Part shown: positions 7,392 to 16,160 of the stretch, one piece after another
Layout of the letters: each line of letters begins with the position of its first letter
How positions within the stretch are numbered: the first letter of the stretch is position 1
NCBI GenBank assembly: GCA_937895935.1
Contig: CALBKX010000033.1
Location: 1-28,147 of the forward strand
Reading direction: 5' to 3'
Origin: an uncultured Clostridia bacterium
GTDB lineage: Bacteria > Bacillota > Clostridia > Christensenellales > UBA1242
DNA: 28,147 nucleotides
Notes under the pieces: generated by a model
What the model saw: the letters and a program-made list of their open reading frames with translations, nothing else
Told to the model about the DNA's origin: nothing
The model's database searches: none
Position numbers and translations under genes: made by a program

Positions 7392-8670
7392 TTTTTGTTT
7401 GGTGGTTATAACATTTTTAATGGTTTTAACTATTTTTACAAAAAAAAGTTTAAAAAAAGGTATAACAGAAAAAGATTATATCGAGCTTAGGGAATATATC
7501 CAAATATGTTTTAATGAGCAAAATAAAATCAACAAGACTGTCAATGATTTAATGGTTAAAAATATGGCATTAAATAATGACAGTGTTATAAACGTTGTAA
7601 GCAAAAGCTCTGGACTCCAAACCCAGCAGTTAAATGACATTATGTCAAGGTTAAACAAAATAATGGATAGCACATCAGATAGTATGAAAAATGCTATTTT
7701 AGTTTTACAAACTGGGCTTGAGCGTTTGCAAAATGATAATGAAAAGAAATTAGAGCAAATGCGTCAAACGGTAGATGAAAAGCTCAATGTTAGTTTGGAA
7801 AGAAGGTTAACTGAATCATTTAACGTTATAAACGAGCGACTTCAAAGTGTTTATGAAGGTTTGGGAGAAATGAAAAGCCTTGCAAATGGTGTTGGCGATT
7901 TAAAAAAGGTTTTAACAAACGTCAAAATTCGAGGCGTTTGGGGTGAAGTGCAGCTTGGAAATTTACTTGAACAAATGATGACAAAAGAGCAATTTGCAAG
8001 TCAAGTTGCCATTAAAAACGGCAGTAATGAAAGAGTAGATTATGTGATAAAACTTCCGGGTAAATCTGGTGAAGAGGTACTTTTACCAATTGACGCAAAA
8101 TTTCCAATTGAAGATTATCAACGTTTAGTGGAGGCAAGTGATAAAGGAAATCAAGAAGAAATTGAAGCTTCATTAAAAGCACTTGAAAGACGTGTTAAAG
8201 AGGAAGCAAAATCAATAAAAGAAAAATATATTGATGTGCCTAAAACAACTGATTTTGCAGTTATGTATTTATCAATTGAAGGTTTGTATGCTGAAGTTTT
8301 ACGTAGGCCGGGTCTTGCCGAATATTTGCAAAGAGAATATAAAATTAATGTTTGCGGTCCAACAACACTTGCCTCACTTTTAAATAGTTTGCAAATGGGA
8401 TTTAAAACACTAACAATTGAAAAACGTTCTAGTGAAATTTGGAATTTGCTAGGAGCAATCAAACAAGAGTTTGGAAAATTTGTGGATTTACTTGCAAAAA
8501 CGCAGAAAAAACTTTCAGAGGCAAGCAACACAATAGAATTTGCAACTAAAAAGTCAAGGACAATTGAACGTAAATTAAAAAACATTTCAATAGAAAATTC
8601 TTCAGATTTATTAGATATTGAAACTCAGGACGAATTAATTAATTTAGATGAGGAGGGTGACGATGAATAA
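7369..8670 (+). CDS. rmuC: DNA recombination protein RmuC
   Basis: RmuC proteins limit DNA inversions at short inverted repeats and carry a PD-(D/E)xK nuclease-like fold. The 433 residues show an N-terminal membrane anchor (about 3-24), a long coiled coil (about 45-170, e.g. LERLQNDNEKKLEQMRQTV), then the conserved domain with NVKIRGVWGEVQLGNLLEQM, VDYVIKLPGKSGEEVLLPIDAKFPIEDYQRL split over about 220-265, and FAVMYLSIEGLYAEVLR. The acidic C-terminus is short. TTG 7369 is chosen because AAAGAGG lies about 10 bases upstream and a later start would delete the anchor; the gene overlaps cca by 23 bases. Strong family match. The exact biochemical role of the family is not fully settled. Confidence 0.92.
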   Translation: MAIIEIISFCLVVITFLMVLTIFTKKSLKKGITEKDYIELREYIQICFNEQNKINKTVNDLMVKNMALNNDSVINVVSKSSGLQTQQLNDIMSRLNKIMDSTSDSMKNAILVLQTGLERLQNDNEKKLEQMRQTVDEKLNVSLERRLTESFNVINERLQSVYEGLGEMKSLANGVGDLKKVLTNVKIRGVWGEVQLGNLLEQMMTKEQFASQVAIKNGSNERVDYVIKLPGKSGEEVLLPIDAKFPIEDYQRLVEASDKGNQEEIEASLKALERRVKEEAKSIKEKYIDVPKTTDFAVMYLSIEGLYAEVLRRPGLAEYLQREYKINVCGPTTLASLLNSLQMGFKTLTIEKRSSEIWNLLGAIKQEFGKFVDLLAKTQKKLSEASNTIEFATKKSRTIERKLKNISIENSSDLLDIETQDELINLDEEGDDE

Positions 8671-10345
8671 GGTTTCAAAAGAGAGCAAAACAGCAAAAGC
8701 AAAAAAATGTTTTGACGCTTATAATCATTGGTTAAAAATTGAAAATAAAACTATAAACTATAAACTAATGAATATGAAAAAAGAGGAAGTTGAAACCGCT
8801 TTTGGAAACTCTTTGTCTTTTGGAACAGCTGGTCTTAGAGGTGTAATGGGACTAGGCACAAATTATTTAAATGAAATTAATGTCTGTAAACTTGCCAATG
8901 CAGTTTTAAGTTATTATCAAAAAAACAACTTGAAAAGTATAGTTATTGGATTTGACACAAGACACAATTCAAAACTATATTCAAGAATTTTTGCAAAAGT
9001 ACTTTCTTTTAATGGAATAAAAGTCAATATATTTAAAAACTATGTTCCTACGCCTGTTTTAAACTTTGCAATCAAATACACAGAGTCTGATATGGGTGTT
9101 ATGATAACAGCAAGCCACAACAATAAATCGTACAATGGAATAAAAATAAGCGGAGCGAATGCTATTCAAATTTCTGGAGAAGTTGAAAAAAGTATTGGTT
9201 CTTTCTATGCAAAAATTGATGAAGTAGACACATATAACACATATTTATTAAACCAAAAATATAAAGGTGAAAATATTTTCTTTGTAAAAAACAAAGTTAA
9301 AAAATTATTTTTAGGTGAGCTCTATAAAAACAAGTTAAACAAAAACTTAAACATCATTTACACACCATTAAATGGAACTGCATATAAATATGTTAAAAAG
9401 TCACTAAAGTGTAGTGGTTTCAAAAAAATCAAAACACCATTCTTACAAAAATTCGCTAGTGGCGATTTTTCTACTTGTCCATATCCAAACCCAGAATTTG
9501 CAGAAACATTTAAATTGTGTTTAAAATGCACGGAAGATTTTGATGCGGATGTTATTGTTGCAACTGACCCAGACGGCGATAGATTAGGTGCTATGATAAA
9601 AAGTACAAAGGGATATAAACTTTTAACAGGTAATGAGGTTGGCTTTTTACTTTTAAATTATATTTATGAAACACATTCACGTGAAAAAAATTTATATGCT
9701 GTCTCAACTGTTGTTTCTTCTCCTATGTTTTTTGATATGTGTGAAGCTTATGGAATAAAATGTGAAAAAACATTAACGGGTTTTAAAAATATCGGAAAAG
9801 CAAAAAAACTATTAGAAGATAGGTATGGGAAAGATGGTTTTTTACTTGCCTACGAGGAAAGTTGTGGCTATATTGTAAAAGATAGTTTTTATGATAAAGA
9901 TGGCATATTTGCTTTGTTAAAATTCTGTGAACTTGCAAGTTATTTAAAAAACAAGGGAAGTTCAGTTGAAGAATATTTAAATGAAATTTACAATAAGTTT
10001 AATAACGTTTATTCTTTAAATTCAAGCATAAGTTTTGAAGGCAATAATGCTTTGGATAATATGAATACTGCAATAGAGTCATTGAGAGAAAAAGGAATTA
10101 AATCGTTACTTAAGAAAAAAATCACAAGAACCATTGACTATTTGAAAGATAAAACCGGCTTAGAAAAATCTAACTTTATCGAATTTCAAACTGATAATTT
10201 TTCCTTTATAATAAGACCAAGCGGAACCGAGCCTAAACTTAAATTTTATATCCATGCAAAAGGGAAAAATTTAACTCAAAGCAAAAAATTAGCGGAAGAA
10301 GTTTTAGAGGCAATAAAGAAGGAAATATTTAATATTAATGAATGA
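8663..10345 (+). CDS. pgcA: Alpha-phosphoglucomutase / phosphohexomutase
   Basis: Interconverts glucose 1-phosphate and glucose 6-phosphate via a phosphoserine. The 560 residues have the four-domain layout: SFGTAGLRGVMG near the N-terminus, catalytic TASHNNKSYNGIK (Ser about 151), metal-binding DPDGDRLG near residue 300, sugar-binding EESCGY, and phosphate-binding RPSGTEPKLKFY near the end. Length and the AGLRG motif point to the PgcA/PGM2-like branch rather than GlmM (about 450). ATG 8663 has GAGGAGGGTG 3-4 bases upstream and overlaps rmuC by 8 bases; a further upstream start at 8648 would contain that site and is rejected. The stop is TGA, followed at once by TAA. A phosphomannomutase or phosphopentomutase side activity is possible; family assignment is firm, substrate preference is inferred. 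Confidence 0.9.
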   Translation: MNKVSKESKTAKAKKCFDAYNHWLKIENKTINYKLMNMKKEEVETAFGNSLSFGTAGLRGVMGLGTNYLNEINVCKLANAVLSYYQKNNLKSIVIGFDTRHNSKLYSRIFAKVLSFNGIKVNIFKNYVPTPVLNFAIKYTESDMGVMITASHNNKSYNGIKISGANAIQISGEVEKSIGSFYAKIDEVDTYNTYLLNQKYKGENIFFVKNKVKKLFLGELYKNKLNKNLNIIYTPLNGTAYKYVKKSLKCSGFKKIKTPFLQKFASGDFSTCPYPNPEFAETFKLCLKCTEDFDADVIVATDPDGDRLGAMIKSTKGYKLLTGNEVGFLLLNYIYETHSREKNLYAVSTVVSSPMFFDMCEAYGIKCEKTLTGFKNIGKAKKLLEDRYGKDGFLLAYEESCGYIVKDSFYDKDGIFALLKFCELASYLKNKGSSVEEYLNEIYNKFNNVYSLNSSISFEGNNALDNMNTAIESLREKGIKSLLKKKITRTIDYLKDKTGLEKSNFIEFQTDNFSFIIRPSGTEPKLKFYIHAKGKNLTQSKKLAEEVLEAIKKEIFNINE

Positions 10346-12155
10346 TAAAATCCAACAAAAATTAAACTTAATTACAGAAAACAGTGGCGTTTATATAATG
10401 AAAGATAAAGACGGCACTGTTATTTATGTTGGTAAAGCAAAAAACCTAAAAAACAGGGTAAGTCAATATTTTCATAACTCATTAAAACAGTCAAAAGTGC
10501 AAGCAATGGTTGACCATATTGCTGATTTTGAATATTATATCACTTTATCTGAGCAAGATGCTTTTGCCCTTGAAAATAATTTGATAAAAAATTATCAACC
10601 CTTTTATAATATTTTATTAAAAGATTCAAAAACGTTCCCCTATATTAAAGTTAATTTAAAAGAGGACTTTCCAAAATTTGAAATCACCAGAAAAATAAAA
10701 AACGATGGGGCAAAATATTTTGGACCATATATTAATTCGGTTTCTGCAAAAGACGTTTTAAATTTGTTAAACTTGGCATTTCCAGTTAGAAAGTGTAATG
10801 AAAAAATAGGGAAAAAGAAACACCGCGCTTGTTTAAATTATTCAATAGGATTATGCAAAGCACCTTGTATGGGGTATATAGATAAAACTGATTATAGAAA
10901 GATTGTTGATGATGCGGTGGATTTTTTAAAAGGAAACGACCAACAAATTGAATCTATAATTAAAACCAAAATGGAAAACTATGCATCCGTGGAAAATTTT
11001 GAAAAGGCATTGGAAATGCGTGACAACTTAAAAATAATAAAAAAATTAAAAGAAAAAGTTGTGGCACTTATTCCAAAGGATTTAAGTTTGGATGCTTTTG
11101 CTTATGTTACAGATAGCGAAGCGGGTGCAGTTTGTGTTTTAACATTAAGGTCAGGGAAAATTTTAGGTGCACAAGATTTCTCTTGCTGTGACGGAGCAAT
11201 ATCAAGCAGTGAAACATTACAGGATTTTATAATTGCTTATTACAAAAACAAACAACTTCCAGATGAAATTTTGGTTAATGTGGATATGGATAACGTACAA
11301 GAGTTTACTTCTTACTTGCAAAATACTTTTGGTAAAAAAACATTGATTTCAAAACCAAAAATTGCTCTAAAAAACAACATTATAAAAATGGCAGAGCAAA
11401 ATGCAGAGGAACATTTATTTAAAAGAGTTAGGGAAGATAAATTAAAATTTAAGAGAACTTTAGGTGCTTTAATAAATTTAAAAGAGGAATTAAATTTAAA
11501 ATCAATTCCAAAAAGAATGGAATGTTATGATATTTCAAATATAAGCGGTACAAACAAAGTGGCAAGTATGGTTGTTTTTATAAATGGAGAACCAGCACGA
11601 AAGATGTATCGTAAATTCAAAATAAAAACAGTTGAAGGTCCCAACGATTTTGCAAGTTTAAAAGAAACTATAACTCGTAGATTAAGCGAACTCGATAAAA
11701 ATGAAGACGAAAGTTTTTCATCAAAACCAGATTTAATTATCATAGATGGTGGAAAGGGGCAATTGTCTTCAACTTATGAAGTTTTGCAAAACTCTAACCA
11801 TAAGGATATAACAATGATTAGTCTTGCAAAAAGATATGAAGAAGTGTATAAGCCAAATAGTCAAGTGCCAATTATGCTTAAAAGAACAAGTGAAGGATTA
11901 AAACTTCTTCAACGAATAAGAGATGAAGCGCATAGATTTGCTATTACATTCCATAGAAATTTAAGAAACAAAATGGAATATCACGACCCACTCTTAGAGA
12001 TACGTGGAGTTGGAAAGGAAAAAATGAGAGCATTGTATGCTCAATTTGAAACCTTAGAAAATATAGAAAAAGCAAGTCAAGATGAATTAAAATTGGTTAA
12101 AGGGATTGACCCTGCTTTAGCAAAAAGAATATATAAATATTTTAACAAAGGATAA
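10338..12155 (+). CDS. uvrC: Excinuclease ABC subunit C
   Basis: Makes both incisions around a lesion in nucleotide excision repair with UvrA and UvrB. 605 residues with the full domain order: GIY-YIG nuclease (GVY 17-19, YVG 30-32, R40, Glu in FALENNLIK), a Cys cluster (C-x-n-CLNYSIGLCKAPCMGY), UVR domain binding UvrB (about 205-240, FEKALEMRDNLKII), RNase H-like nuclease (ECYDISNISGTNKVASMVVF, ..IIDGGKGQLSS, HRFAITFHR) and a tandem helix-hairpin-helix (LEIRGVGKEKMRALYAQF, KGIDPALAKRIYKYF). ATG 10338 overlaps the phosphoglucomutase stop by 8 bases, with AAGGAAA upstream. Nothing appears missing. Confidence 0.97.
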   Translation: MNDKIQQKLNLITENSGVYIMKDKDGTVIYVGKAKNLKNRVSQYFHNSLKQSKVQAMVDHIADFEYYITLSEQDAFALENNLIKNYQPFYNILLKDSKTFPYIKVNLKEDFPKFEITRKIKNDGAKYFGPYINSVSAKDVLNLLNLAFPVRKCNEKIGKKKHRACLNYSIGLCKAPCMGYIDKTDYRKIVDDAVDFLKGNDQQIESIIKTKMENYASVENFEKALEMRDNLKIIKKLKEKVVALIPKDLSLDAFAYVTDSEAGAVCVLTLRSGKILGAQDFSCCDGAISSSETLQDFIIAYYKNKQLPDEILVNVDMDNVQEFTSYLQNTFGKKTLISKPKIALKNNIIKMAEQNAEEHLFKRVREDKLKFKRTLGALINLKEELNLKSIPKRMECYDISNISGTNKVASMVVFINGEPARKMYRKFKIKTVEGPNDFASLKETITRRLSELDKNEDESFSSKPDLIIIDGGKGQLSSTYEVLQNSNHKDITMISLAKRYEEVYKPNSQVPIMLKRTSEGLKLLQRIRDEAHRFAITFHRNLRNKMEYHDPLLEIRGVGKEKMRALYAQFETLENIEKASQDELKLVKGIDPALAKRIYKYFNKG

Positions 12156-12159
12156 AATA

Positions 12160-12750
12160 ATGGGTAAATTATATTTTAAATATGGTGTTTTAGGCAGTAG
12201 TAAAACCGCAAATTTACTAATGTGCAAATTTAACTACGAGCAACAAGGATTTAAAGTGTTATTACTTAAATCGTGTTTGGATACAAGAAACATAAAAGAC
12301 AATCAAATTATAGTGCATTCAAGAATTGGCTTAGAGAGTCCTTGTACAATATTTTTTAAAAATGACAATTTGATTGAATTATTTAATACCTTAAATAAGG
12401 AAAATAATTTTGATATAATAATGGTTGACGAGTGCCAATTTGCCACAGAAAAACAAATTGAGGAGTTAAAAACTTTATCACAAATACATAATGTTATGTG
12501 CTATGGTTTGCTTACTGATTTTAGAACAAAACTCTTTGAAGGAAGTAAAAGGCTTGTTGAAGTTGCAGATAGTTTACAAGAACTAAAAAGTGTATGCTCT
12601 TGTGGCAAAAAAGCATCTGTTAATGCTAAATTTTTAAATGGGATATTTAATACCGAGGGTGACACTATAGCAATTGAAAATCAAAATAATGTAACGTATA
12701 AAACAATGTGTTATTCATGTTACCAAAAATTAAAAAATAAAAATAATTAA
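12160..12750 (+). CDS. tdk: Thymidine kinase (TK1 type)
   Basis: Phosphorylates thymidine with ATP for salvage of dTMP. 196 residues, normal for the family. P-loop YGVLGSSKTANLL (Lys15), DECQF with the catalytic Glu91, the lasso-loop sequence YGLLTDFRTKLFEGSKRL, and a structural zinc site of Cys146, Cys148, Cys184 and Cys187. The gene starts 4 bases after the uvrC stop; its AAAGGA ribosome binding site overlaps the uvrC stop region. Sequence is diverged but no key residue is missing. Confidence 0.95.
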   Translation: MGKLYFKYGVLGSSKTANLLMCKFNYEQQGFKVLLLKSCLDTRNIKDNQIIVHSRIGLESPCTIFFKNDNLIELFNTLNKENNFDIIMVDECQFATEKQIEELKTLSQIHNVMCYGLLTDFRTKLFEGSKRLVEVADSLQELKSVCSCGKKASVNAKFLNGIFNTEGDTIAIENQNNVTYKTMCYSCYQKLKNKNN

Positions 12751-12767
12751 AAATTAAATAAAAATTA

Positions 12768-13166
12768 ATGGAAAATATTATGTCTAGTAAAAAAAATAAT
12801 AAAAATTCAAAAAAAATAAAAAAAGAATCCAAAAAAATTAGTAAAACTGTAAAAATAATATGTTTTATGTTGTTTATTTTTAGTTTATTTGGTGGTTTTT
12901 TGACAACCTATCTATTAACAAAAAATGATATATTTATCATTGTTGGGGAATCAGAAATTGAATTAAATGTTGGTCAAAATTATGAAGAAAAAGGAGCGTT
13001 GATAATTGCTTTTGGTAAAAATATTTCTGACCAAGTTATTATAAATGGAACAGTGAACACAAATAGGGCTGATGATTATATAATTACATACAAAGTTAAT
13101 AATTTTAGATTTAAAAACTATACTTTATATAAAAAAGTCACTGTTAAAGAGGTGACTAATGGCTAA
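12768..13166 (+). CDS. Membrane-anchored protein with DUF5011-like domain
   Basis: 132 residues: a very Lys/Ser/Asn-rich cytoplasmic N-terminus (1-25), one membrane span (about 30-51, CFMLFIFSLFGGFLTTYLL), then an extracellular Ig-like domain of about 75 residues (ELNVGQNYEEKGALI, DYIITYKV, KKVTVKEV), the pattern of DUF5011/bacterial Ig-like modules. The start is uncertain: ATG 12768 and ATG 12780 are both in frame and neither has a Shine-Dalgarno, so translation may depend on tdk. It overlaps the next gene by 8 bases, suggesting that the two products act together at the cell surface. Function unknown. Confidence 0.7.
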   Translation: MENIMSSKKNNKNSKKIKKESKKISKTVKIICFMLFIFSLFGGFLTTYLLTKNDIFIIVGESEIELNVGQNYEEKGALIIAFGKNISDQVIINGTVNTNRADDYIITYKVNNFRFKNYTLYKKVTVKEVTNG

Positions 13167-14286
13167 GAAACAATATGGAAAATTTGTATCTTTTCTTTTA
13201 TGTTTAGTTTTTGTTATACTTGGATTTTGTTGTGGCGCATATGGTCTATTTTTCTACATAACAAATGATGAAATTTCCAAAATCAAAGTTTACACTGCTG
13301 GTTCTATTTCTTTTCACTTTTTGGAATTGGGTAATGAACATACTGGAGATTGTACATATATTAAAGCTGGTGATGTAGATATACTGATTGATGCGGGTTC
13401 AACATATGATTCAATTCCTTACATTACTTCCTACATTAATAAATATGTAAAAGACGGTAAACTTGAATATGTGATAGTTACTCACGCACACAAAGACCAC
13501 TATGCAGGTTTCGCAACAAATGAAAGTAGTGATAGTATATTTGATATGTATCAAATAGGGACGATTATTGATTTTGCACAAACAACATCTTCTAAAACAA
13601 AAGAGAAAATGTATATCAATTATCAAAGGGAATTGTCTGAAGCAGTGGAAAAGGGTGCAAAGCATTTTACGGCACTTGACTGTATAAATAAAACAAATGG
13701 AGCAACTGACACATTCACTTTTAAAAATGAAATCACTATGAAAATATTAAATCAAAGATATTACAGTGAAGTGTCTAAAACTGAAAATAATCATTCAGTT
13801 TGTACTCTCTTTACTCACGGCGATAAAAACTTTTTGTTTACTGGTGATTTAGAAAAGCTTGGTGAAGAAAGTTTGGTTCTTTTAAACGATTTACCAGAAT
13901 GCGAACTTTTTAAAGCAGGACATCACGGAAGTGTAACTAGTTCTAATGAAGTTTTGTTAGAAAAAATTAAACCAAAAATTTGTTGTGTGTGTTGTTGTGC
14001 TGGCAATGTAGAATATACAAAAATTTTAGATAATACATTTCCAACACAAGATTTCATAAACAGAATTAGTATATATACAGATAAAGTTTATGTCACAACT
14101 TTAGGTCTAATTAAAAAGGATGAGTCAGGTGTATACAAAAATGACGGGTTTAAATCAATGAACGGGAATATTGTTGTATCTTCCTCATCATCTTTAACTA
14201 CTGTAGATTGTTCCAATAATAATTTGTTGCTAAAGGATACGGATTGGTTTAAAGCGTATAGAAAAATGCCAACCGCGTGGAGTTAA
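13159..14286 (+). CDS. Extracellular metallo-beta-lactamase-fold protein (ComEC C-terminal-like)
   Basis: 375 residues: an N-terminal membrane segment (about 9-34), then an MBL-fold hydrolase domain with THAHKDH (His109, His111, Asp113, His114), ENNHSV, FTGD (Asp230) and KAGHHGS (His255-256). This order and spacing match the hydrolase domain found at the end of ComEC/Rec2 and in stand-alone ComEC-like proteins. The ComEC transmembrane channel is absent. Four Cys lie close together at CCVCCC (about 275), which is unusual for a surface protein. ATG 13159 with AGAGGTG upstream overlaps the DUF5011-like gene. Nuclease activity on incoming or external DNA is an inference. It is the last gene of the operon and a terminator follows about 105 bases later. 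Confidence 0.82.
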   Translation: MAKKQYGKFVSFLLCLVFVILGFCCGAYGLFFYITNDEISKIKVYTAGSISFHFLELGNEHTGDCTYIKAGDVDILIDAGSTYDSIPYITSYINKYVKDGKLEYVIVTHAHKDHYAGFATNESSDSIFDMYQIGTIIDFAQTTSSKTKEKMYINYQRELSEAVEKGAKHFTALDCINKTNGATDTFTFKNEITMKILNQRYYSEVSKTENNHSVCTLFTHGDKNFLFTGDLEKLGEESLVLLNDLPECELFKAGHHGSVTSSNEVLLEKIKPKICCVCCCAGNVEYTKILDNTFPTQDFINRISIYTDKVYVTTLGLIKKDESGVYKNDGFKSMNGNIVVSSSSSLTTVDCSNNNLLLKDTDWFKAYRKMPTAWS

Positions 14287-14390
14287 AGTTTCTTAATGTA
14301 ATACTCAGTTGTCCTAAAATTTTCTAATGATTTTAACTAAAAAAATAATATAATATAATATTTTAATGGTTCAGAAAGTAATAATATATA

Positions 14391-14430
14391 AATAAGACAA
14401 AGTGTTTCACACAAACATTGCCTTATTTTT
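14391..14430 (+). terminator. Terminator of the cca-to-MBL operon
   Basis: AATAAGACAA (14391-14400) pairs with TTGCCTTATT (14419-14428) with one A/C mismatch, and the stem continues as AGTGTTT/AAACAT with one bulge around loop CACAC. A T run overlaps the 3' arm. Confidence 0.7.
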
Positions 14431-14500
14431 ATAAATTTTCTATTAAATTTTCTGTAAAAGTTATTTTTTTCTTTTTACAATTTTTTTTAAAATAAAAAAT

Positions 14501-14541
14501 TTAACTAAAATATTAAAAATATTTTATTTCATTTTAGTTAA
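14501..14541. repeat. 11-bp inverted repeat upstream of the yifB promoter
   Basis: TTAACTAAAAT (14501-14511) and ATTTTAGTTAA (14531-14541) are perfect inverted arms around a 19-base AT-only-like loop, 29 bp before the -35 box. It could be an operator or a chance AT-rich palindrome. Confidence 0.45.
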
Positions 14542-14570
14542 TAAAAATTACTTTAATTAGTTTAATTGTT

Positions 14571-14598
14571 TTGACAAAAAAAAGAATTAATGTATACT
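14571..14598 (+). promoter_or_regulatory. Promoter of the yifB-dprA-topA operon
   Basis: Perfect TTGACA (14571-14576), 16-bp spacer, TATACT (14593-14598). The predicted start near 14605 gives a very short leader with a Shine-Dalgarno (GAGGTG) before ATG 14619. Confidence 0.8.
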
Positions 14599-14618
14599 AG
14601 AAAAGTTATGAGGTGCAA

Positions 14619-16160
14619 ATGCTAGCTAAAGTTTTAAGTTATGGTTTAAGTGGGTTAGATGGTTTTTTAGTGGAAATAGAAGCAGATATTTCTGCAGGGC
14701 TTAGTAAATTTGATATTGTAGGTTTAGCGGATACTGCTATTAAGGAAAGTAAAGATAGAGTAAAATCTGCTATAAAAAATTCTGGACTAAGCTATCCTAT
14801 TGATTCTATTACAATAAATTTAGCGCCAGCTGATAAAAAGAAAGAAGGTCCAATTTACGACCTGCCTATTGCAATTTCACTCCTTTGTGCAAATGGTACA
14901 ATTTCACTACAAAAAACCAAAGACATAATATTTTTTGGAGAATTGTCCCTAGATGGCTCAATTAAAAAAGTTAACGGTATTTTGCCTATGCTTATTTCTG
15001 CAAGGGCAAGTGGATATAAAACATTTATTTTACCAAAGGATAACTATTTGGAAGCTAGTTTTATTGACGGAATAGATGTTTTTGTTTCTGATAATCTAAA
15101 AGATATTGTTAATCATTTTTTAGATGATAATGATATGAGTTTAAAAAAAGTTCAGCCATCAAATTATAGTGAAATACAAAAAGAAGCGTTAAATAATATC
15201 ATTGATATGAAAAATGTTAAAGGTCAGGCTGTGGCAAAAAGAGCATTGGAAATTGCTGCAGCTGGAGGGCATAATATTTTGATGATTGGCCCTCCGGGCA
15301 GTGGTAAAACGTTGCTAGCAAAATGCTTTGCAGGAATCCTTCCTGAAATGACTTTTGATGAAGCATTAGAGGTTACAAAAATACATAGCATTGCTGGGTT
15401 GCTTGATGGTAGTAAAGGAATTATTATTAACAGACCTTTTAGAACTCCTCACCATACTGCAACAACCGTTGCTCTAGCGGGTGGAGGAAAGGATGCAAAG
15501 CCGGGTGAAATAAGTTTAGCACACAATGGCGTATTGTTTTTAGATGAATTGCCAGAATATAATAGGCAGTTTATTGAAGTTTTACGTCAACCATTGGAAG
15601 ATGGACAAATTACAGTAGCAAGGTCAAAACAAACCGTAACTTATCCTGCATCGTTTATTATGGTTGCAAGTATGAATCCTTGTCCTTGCGGTAATTATGG
15701 TAGTAAAACTCAGGTATGTCGTTGTTCTCCTCAACAAATTCATAAATATTTGTCAAAACTCAGTGGTCCAATTATGGACAGAATTGATTTACATGTTGAA
15801 GTTGATTCAATCACATATGATGATTTATCAAGCAAACTGGAAGAAGAGAGTTCTAGCAGTATTAAAGAAAGAGTTAATAAAGCAAGAGATATACAATTAA
15901 AACGCTTTAAAAAATCAAACATATACGCAAATTCAAAGATGAATGTTGTACAAACAAAAAAATATTGCCAATTAGAGCCTGAAGCGGAAAGAATGTTAAA
16001 GACGGCATTTGATAAACTAAAAATGTCTGCAAGGGCACACGATAGAATTTTAAAAGTTGCGAGAACAATTGCCGACTTGGATAATAGTGAAACTATTAAT
16101 TTGTTTCATATTACCGAAGCAATTAATTATAGATCCTTAGATAGGAAGTATTGGATATGA
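14619..16160 (+). CDS. yifB: YifB/ComM family Mg-chelatase-like AAA+ ATPase
   Basis: ComM, the characterised member, is a hexameric helicase that promotes branch migration during integration of transforming DNA. 513 residues from ATG 14619: the N-terminal Lon-protease-like domain (MLAKVLSYGLSGLDGFLVEIE), Walker A GPPGSGKT (224-231), LFLDELPE Walker B, the CPCGNYG...CRC cysteine cluster, and a C-terminal Mg-chelatase lid (ARAHDRILKVARTIADLD). GTG 14613 is also in frame but belongs to the Shine-Dalgarno. Its TGA overlaps the dprA ATG as ATGA. Placement directly before dprA supports a role with single-stranded DNA after uptake, though yifB is also common in bacteria not known to be competent. 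Confidence 0.94.
   Translation: MLAKVLSYGLSGLDGFLVEIEADISAGLSKFDIVGLADTAIKESKDRVKSAIKNSGLSYPIDSITINLAPADKKKEGPIYDLPIAISLLCANGTISLQKTKDIIFFGELSLDGSIKKVNGILPMLISARASGYKTFILPKDNYLEASFIDGIDVFVSDNLKDIVNHFLDDNDMSLKKVQPSNYSEIQKEALNNIIDMKNVKGQAVAKRALEIAAAGGHNILMIGPPGSGKTLLAKCFAGILPEMTFDEALEVTKIHSIAGLLDGSKGIIINRPFRTPHHTATTVALAGGGKDAKPGEISLAHNGVLFLDELPEYNRQFIEVLRQPLEDGQITVARSKQTVTYPASFIMVASMNPCPCGNYGSKTQVCRCSPQQIHKYLSKLSGPIMDRIDLHVEVDSITYDDLSSKLEEESSSSIKERVNKARDIQLKRFKKSNIYANSKMNVVQTKKYCQLEPEAERMLKTAFDKLKMSARAHDRILKVARTIADLDNSETINLFHITEAINYRSLDRKYWI

Larger units (their letters stand above)
14287..14618. other. 332-bp intergenic region between the two operons
   Basis: Extremely AT-rich. It holds a terminator (14391-14430), an 11-bp inverted repeat (14501-14541) and the yifB promoter (14571-14598). 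The first 100 bases show no recognisable signal and there is no coding frame of note. Confidence 0.8.

Noticed and set aside
8151..8585. 144-codon minus-strand frame opposite rmuC, and similar long antisense frames opposite hslU, topA and the GLUG gene
   Set aside because: They lie within well-supported genes, show no family resemblance and have low-complexity composition typical of antisense reading of AT-rich genes.
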